DNA of 11,618 nucleotides from Bryobacterales bacterium (GTDB lineage: Bacteria > Acidobacteriota > Terriglobia > Bryobacterales > Bryobacteraceae): the NCBI GenBank assembly GCA_003132905.1, contig PKZC01000368.1:22300-33917 (forward strand), given 5' to 3'. Of the stretch, positions 7,861-11,618 are shown one piece after another. The position numbers were made by a program, and so were the translations under genes. The notes under the pieces were generated by a model. It saw only the letters and a program-made list of their open reading frames with translations. It was not told where the DNA came from and searched no databases. Position 1 is the stretch's first letter; every line of letters starts with the position of its first letter.

Positions 7861-9321
7861 TTATTGGCCGTCCTGCAGTCGCCGGAGCAGGGCCACGGTG
7901 CTGTCATGGGGCACCGGCAGACTGAAGCTATCCTTGCCCATGGCGATATCCAAGGGCGTGAATCCTTGCTTGGATTTCACGTCCAGCTTCGCGCCGTGCG
8001 CCACCAAGAACTGCACTAGAAGATCGGACCCTCGATTGGCCGCGCCGTGCAGAGCGGTTTCACCCTTAGCGTTCGCCTGACTGAGGTCCAGCCCCTGATC
8101 GATGCACAACTGGAGCGCCTGCAGGGCTTCAGCTTCCGTGCCTTGCGTTTGTTTGTCGCGATAACCGACGCCGGCGGCGAAGAGCAGCGCGTTGTTGCCA
8201 TCCTTGGTGACCAACTTAGGATCGGCTCCGGCTTCCAGTAACACTCGCATGGTGGCGGTGTCGCCGGAGCGAGCGGCGCGCATGAACGGCGTCGTACCTT
8301 CGTCCAGCGCCACATCACCGTAGTCCATTCCACTCCGGCCGGGGAGATTGTGGGTCAGCTTCGCGTTCACATTCGCGTGGCGCGCAAGAATCGCTTGAAT
8401 CAGCTCGGAACTCGGCAGCGGGTCCATTTCCTTGCGCATGGGCAGAGCCGACCAGTCTTCATTGCGCATATCGACGGCTGCATAGAGCGCGCCGCGTCCC
8501 TTGACATCCATTACGTTCGGATCTGCCCCGCGATCCAGCAGGAACTTGGCGAATGTGTACTGCTTGTTCATGATCGAGACCACCAGCCCGCTGGTGCCGT
8601 CAACGTCGGTTTGATTGATATCCACTCCCTGATCGAGCATCGCCTTTGCGGTTGCGATATCGCCTTCGCGCGCCGCAAACAGAAAGGCCGTCAAACCGCC
8701 ACGGGAGATGGGAGAGATGGAGGAGGCGGTGCTCAGTTTGGGAATCTTCGTTTCGCGGAACGACGATTGAACCTTCCAGTCGGCGCCGTGCTGCAACAGT
8801 AGCTTCACAACGTCGGCATGGCGTTCGGCGGCGGCCCACATTAAAGCGGTTTGACCGCGATACGCCTCCTTAGCGTTCACGTCCGCACCGTGTTCGAGCA
8901 GAACTTTTACGGCGTCCTGGTTCCCGGCGCGCGCCGACGTCATCAGAACAGTTTCGCCGTCCGCGGTGGTGCGCGTGTTCGGGTCGGCGCCGGCTTTCAA
9001 CAATTGTTCGATGATGGCAGCGTTGCCCAGCGACGCGGCTTCGGAAAGCGGCGTTGCCCCATAGTGGTTGACCGCCTTAGCATCCGCGCCCGCCTGGAGC
9101 AGCAAGCCCACGGTGGCGGAATCGTTCCAGTGCGCCGCCCAATGCAGAGCCGATGTTCCGTCGGGCTGCGCGGCATTGACGGAGGCGTGCTGTTTCAGCA
9201 GCGCCTGCAGAGCGGACGCATCTCGGTTCTGTACCGCGTCGGCCACCGGGCTGCTCGCGGCGAACGCCGCCAAACCCGACAACAACAGAATGCAAAGTGT
9301 CTTCATCGTCCGTCTTCTCAT
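7861..9321 (-). CDS. Exported ankyrin-repeat protein
   Basis: The 486-residue protein has a signal peptide (MRRRTMKTLCILLLSGLAAFA, cleavage near Ala21) and is then almost entirely ankyrin repeats, so it acts outside the cytoplasm as a protein-binding scaffold. Good repeats start near residues 54 (DGTSALHWAAHWND), 88, 121, 155 (RGQTALMWAAAERH), 208, 241, 341 (EGTTPFMRAARSGD), 374, 418 (AKGETALHGAANRG) and 451, with degenerate ones near 24 and 274, about 12 in all. Insertions near 188-207, 285-340 and 388-400 interrupt the solenoid. ATG 9321 is supported by GGAG 8 nt upstream; ATG 9306 would shorten the basic n-region. It begins 31 bp after the DUF1552 stop and is probably the last gene of that operon. 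By analogy with the periplasmic ankyrin protein AnkB, which supports catalase KatB in Pseudomonas aeruginosa, it may assist the redox-type partner upstream; this is inference. Confidence 0.92.
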   Translation of the reverse strand: MRRRTMKTLCILLLSGLAAFAASSPVADAVQNRDASALQALLKQHASVNAAQPDGTSALHWAAHWNDSATVGLLLQAGADAKAVNHYGATPLSEAASLGNAAIIEQLLKAGADPNTRTTADGETVLMTSARAGNQDAVKVLLEHGADVNAKEAYRGQTALMWAAAERHADVVKLLLQHGADWKVQSSFRETKIPKLSTASSISPISRGGLTAFLFAAREGDIATAKAMLDQGVDINQTDVDGTSGLVVSIMNKQYTFAKFLLDRGADPNVMDVKGRGALYAAVDMRNEDWSALPMRKEMDPLPSSELIQAILARHANVNAKLTHNLPGRSGMDYGDVALDEGTTPFMRAARSGDTATMRVLLEAGADPKLVTKDGNNALLFAAGVGYRDKQTQGTEAEALQALQLCIDQGLDLSQANAKGETALHGAANRGSDLLVQFLVAHGAKLDVKSKQGFTPLDIAMGKDSFSLPVPHDSTVALLRRLQDGQ

Positions 9322-9352
9322 TTACAATTCTCCGACCATCACAACCCTCCGA

Positions 9353-10705
9353 TTACAGCTCGGTCAACATTCCGGTGCTGTCTCCCACGTGATCCTGTGG
9401 CACACCGGCTTTATCCAAAATCGTCAGAAGCAGATTCGCCATCGGGGTGCCGTCGGGATACTTCAAATGACGGCCGCCCTTCATTTTTCCGGCAGCTCCG
9501 CCGGCCACAAACACGGGCAGCGGCGCGTGATTATGAACGTTGCTGTTGCTCATACCGCTGCCATAAAGGATCAGCGAATGATCCAGCAGGTTACCGTCGC
9601 CATCCGGTGTCGCCTTCAATTTGCCCAAGAAGTACGCCATCAAGCTGACGTGATAGGTGTTGATCTTGGTCAGATTCTCCAGGCGCTCGGGATTGTTTTG
9701 ATGGTGCGAAGCTGGGTGAAAACCCTCCGAAATTCCGAGCATCGGGAACGTGCGATAGCTCACCTCGCGGGCCATCATGAAGGTGGAGACGCGGGTGATG
9801 TTGGCCTGATAAGCCAGGGTCATCAGGTCGAACATCAGCTTGGAATGTTCCTGATGATCGTCGGGAATTCCAGTGGGCGAGGTAGGCACCGCAAGCGTGG
9901 AGTTGGCGTTTTGTTTTTCAGCCAGTTGAATGCGCCGCTCGATCTCGCGAACGGTATCCAGGTATTCAGCGACGCGATTGCGATCCGAGGGTCCGAGATT
10001 GCCTTCCAGATGGCGAACCTGCCCCATCACGGCGTCCAGAATGCTGCGCTGTTCATCAATCCGCTGCAGGCGTTCTCCGGCGTTAGCGCCGTCGCCGAAC
10101 AGGCGGGTAAAGACCACTCGCGGATTGATCTCCATCGGCAGCGGCGTGGTAGGAGTGCGCCAGGAAATCGTGTTCATATACGCGCAACTAAAGCCGACGT
10201 CGCAAGAACCAACCAGTCCGCTGAAATCTTCGGTGGCCAATTCAAGCGAAGGCAGCGGCGTTTGTTGTCCGATTTTCTGCGCTGCGATTTGATCGATAGT
10301 CACGCCCGCCTGAATATCCGCGCCATCGGTGCGCTTGGGATGAACGCCGTTCAAAAAGACCGCGGGGGATCGTGTATGATCGCCGCCATTGTCTCCCGGG
10401 CCGCCAGGCGCCGCCATCTTATGCGCGAGATTTGTCACCACGACGATCTGGTTCTTGAACGGCTCGACCGGTGTGAGCGTCCGCGACAGCTGGAGGTCCG
10501 TACCCTCCCCCGCCGGAGTCCAATTGGCCATCACGGCGCCGTGCGGAATGAAGCACAGTCCCAACCGGATTTCAGGATTGGCTGCGGTCTTCGCCAGCGG
10601 CGTCTGCGCCGGCACCATGGAATCCAGCAGCGGAAGAGACAGCGCCGTACCCAATCCCCGCAAGACGGTTCTGCGCGACATGTGCTTCTTGGTGATGAAC
10701 TTCAT
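9353..10705 (-). CDS. Tat-exported DUF1552 family protein
   Basis: This 450-residue protein belongs to the DUF1552 family (PF07586), found mainly in Acidobacteria, Planctomycetes and Verrucomicrobia beside DUF1592-type genes. The N-terminus has a twin-arginine signal (MSRRTVLRGLGTALSLPLLD, residues 9-28), implying folded, perhaps cofactor-containing, export. Typical motifs follow: LCFIPHGAVMANWTP (50-63), GDNGGDHTRSPAVFLNG (104-120), GSCDVGFSCAYMNTISW (166-182), and near the end LYGSGMSNSNVHNHAPLPVF. The His- and Asp-rich motifs resemble those of the related DUF1501 sulfatase/phosphatase-like group, but a catalytic role is not established. AAGGAG lies 8 nt before ATG 10705 and overlaps the stop codon of the preceding gene, suggesting translational coupling. 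The two are probably made together and exported to the same compartment. Confidence 0.93.
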   Translation of the reverse strand: MKFITKKHMSRRTVLRGLGTALSLPLLDSMVPAQTPLAKTAANPEIRLGLCFIPHGAVMANWTPAGEGTDLQLSRTLTPVEPFKNQIVVVTNLAHKMAAPGGPGDNGGDHTRSPAVFLNGVHPKRTDGADIQAGVTIDQIAAQKIGQQTPLPSLELATEDFSGLVGSCDVGFSCAYMNTISWRTPTTPLPMEINPRVVFTRLFGDGANAGERLQRIDEQRSILDAVMGQVRHLEGNLGPSDRNRVAEYLDTVREIERRIQLAEKQNANSTLAVPTSPTGIPDDHQEHSKLMFDLMTLAYQANITRVSTFMMAREVSYRTFPMLGISEGFHPASHHQNNPERLENLTKINTYHVSLMAYFLGKLKATPDGDGNLLDHSLILYGSGMSNSNVHNHAPLPVFVAGGAAGKMKGGRHLKYPDGTPMANLLLTILDKAGVPQDHVGDSTGMLTEL

Positions 10706-10713
10706 GCTGAAGT

Positions 10714-10720
10714 CTCCTTA
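10714..10720 (-). promoter_or_regulatory. Ribosome binding site of the DUF1552 gene overlapping the upstream stop codon
   Basis: On the minus strand TAAGGAG contains both the TAA stop of the DUF1592-type gene (10720-10718) and the AAGGAG Shine-Dalgarno sequence (10719-10714) for ATG 10705, 8 nt away. Terminating ribosomes would be placed at the next start. Confidence 0.75.
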
Positions 10721-11618
10721 TCGGGAACTGTCTGGCGGCGAGTTGGCCGTCTTGATTTTCATTTCAAAGGGAACACTCTCAACCACGCCCAATACCAAAG
10801 ACGAAAATCGAAGGTCGTGTGCGCTCGCATCGTGTACGATCTTTCGAACGGCGGGCATATCGTAATACTGAAGACCTCGGCCCAGAGCGTATGTCACAAG
10901 CTTTTCGGTCATCACGCCCACAAACACATCTTGATGGCTAGCCAGCATTTGGCGCAGCGCCACAGGCCCGTCTACTTTCACTCCGTTGTAGAGCGTGCCG
11001 GAGGGATCGATTGGCGAACCGTCGTCCTTAGTGCGCCACTGTCCGACGGCGTCGAAGTTTTCGAGGGCGAATCCGATCGGATCCATCACCTTATGACAGC
11101 CCGCGCAAACCGGATCGGCGCGGTGCTGTTCCATTCGTTCGCGTAGCGACAGCGGCTTTCCGTCTCCGTTTTCTTTGAGCGCCGGAACATTGGGCGGTGG
11201 GGGAGTGGGCGGAATCCCAAGCAGGTTCGTCAGGATCCACTTCCCACGCTGTACCGGCGACGTGCGATTGGGGTACGACGTCACGGTCAGAATACTTCCC
11301 TGCCCCAGCAAACCGCGTCGATCGTCCGATGTCAGCGTCACGCGACGGAACTGGCTTCCGTAAATATTCGGGATGCCGTAATGGCGCGCCAACCGCTCGT
11401 TTACGAAGGTGTAATCCGCATTCAAAAGATCCATCACACTGCGGTCTTCGCGCACGATGCTCTGGAAGAAGAGCTTGGTTTCTTCCCGCATGGCCTGGCG
11501 CAGATTGTCGTCGTAATCGGGGAAGATCTGTGGATCGGGCGACGAGTTCTTGAGATTTCGCAGGAACAGCCATTGCTCGGCGAAGTTGTCCACCAACGCG
11601 TCGGCGCGGCCGTCGGCC
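10718..11618 (-). CDS. DUF1592/DUF1588/DUF1585 protein, cytochrome-c-like, C-terminal part (5' truncated by window edge)
   Basis: The frame stays open to the right edge, so only the last 300 or so residues are visible; the TTG at 11596 is not a real start. Three domains in order are recognisable. DUF1592: FAEQWLFLRNLKNSSPD, FPDYDDNLRQAM, then TFVNERLARHYGIPN. DUF1588: RGLLGQGSILTVTSYPNRTSPVQRGKW in pieces, a Pro-rich PPTPPPPNVP, and CAGCHKVMDPIGFALENFD. DUF1585: LYNGVKVDGPVALRQML, TEKLVTYALGRGLQYYD and VVESVPFEMK at the end. The CAGCH at 11093-11107 fits a CxxCH c-type haem site, implying an extracytoplasmic location. Full-length relatives are much longer and carry further N-terminal (DUF1587 or cytochrome-like) domains. 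It is the first visible gene of the operon with DUF1552 (12-bp gap) and the ankyrin protein. The substrate is unknown. Confidence 0.93.
   Translation of the reverse strand, partial: ADGRADALVDNFAEQWLFLRNLKNSSPDPQIFPDYDDNLRQAMREETKLFFQSIVREDRSVMDLLNADYTFVNERLARHYGIPNIYGSQFRRVTLTSDDRRGLLGQGSILTVTSYPNRTSPVQRGKWILTNLLGIPPTPPPPNVPALKENGDGKPLSLRERMEQHRADPVCAGCHKVMDPIGFALENFDAVGQWRTKDDGSPIDPSGTLYNGVKVDGPVALRQMLASHQDVFVGVMTEKLVTYALGRGLQYYDMPAVRKIVHDASAHDLRFSSLVLGVVESVPFEMKIKTANSPPDSSR

Noticed and set aside
9068..11146. A 692-codon open frame on the plus strand across the ankyrin, DUF1552 and DUF1592-type genes
   Set aside because: It runs antisense through three well-recognised genes and both their junctions, has no recognisable domain, and is a by-product of GC-rich coding sequence on the other strand.

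Overview
The window looks like a soil Acidobacteriota chromosome, most likely Bryobacterales / Candidatus Solibacter-like. This is inferred from gene content: a large Oar-type TonB-dependent receptor with an N-terminal carboxypeptidase-regulatory-like domain and a C-terminal Phe, a secreted protein of the 'DGKPDLSGAW' type common in this phylum, and a DUF1592/DUF1588/DUF1585 gene next to a Tat-exported DUF1552 gene. No rRNA, tRNA, CRISPR, transposase or phage gene was seen. Both edges cut genes, and no stretch over 300 bases lacks a gene.

Layout. (1) 1-2697, plus strand: the C-terminal part of a LysR-type regulator (5' end outside the window), a LigM/DesA-like tetrahydrofolate-dependent aryl O-demethylase whose start is best placed at GTG 908, and a small four-cysteine protein of unknown function. 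A long imperfect hairpin at 2674-2725 ends this block and separates it from the convergent receptor gene. (2) 2750-7848: a GntR/FCD (FadR-type) regulator (6096-6866, minus) upstream of the TonB-dependent receptor (2750-5920, minus), and divergent from a secreted orphan protein (7027-7848, plus). (3) 7861-11618, minus strand: an envelope operon read right to left as DUF1592-type cytochrome-like protein (5' end outside the window), Tat-exported DUF1552 protein, and exported ankyrin-repeat protein. Gaps are 12 and 31 nt, and the DUF1592 stop codon overlaps the DUF1552 ribosome binding site.

Main observation. The perfect palindrome TGCATGCA occurs four times, all in control regions of block 2: just downstream of the predicted -10 of the receptor promoter (5992), twice in the regulator's own promoter (6905 and 6927, 22 bp apart), and across the start codon of the secreted protein (7024). 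Each of the three promoters has a TATACT -10 candidate. This suggests that the GntR regulator represses itself, an outer-membrane receptor and a secreted protein as a local regulon, probably relieved by a small acid or other ligand of the FCD domain. The ligand and the cargo of the receptor cannot be read from sequence.

Block 1 suggests use of methoxylated aromatics from lignin, with the LysR protein as a possible regulator. Block 3 resembles the envelope redox/hydrolase clusters common in Acidobacteria and Planctomycetes, and its substrate is unknown.
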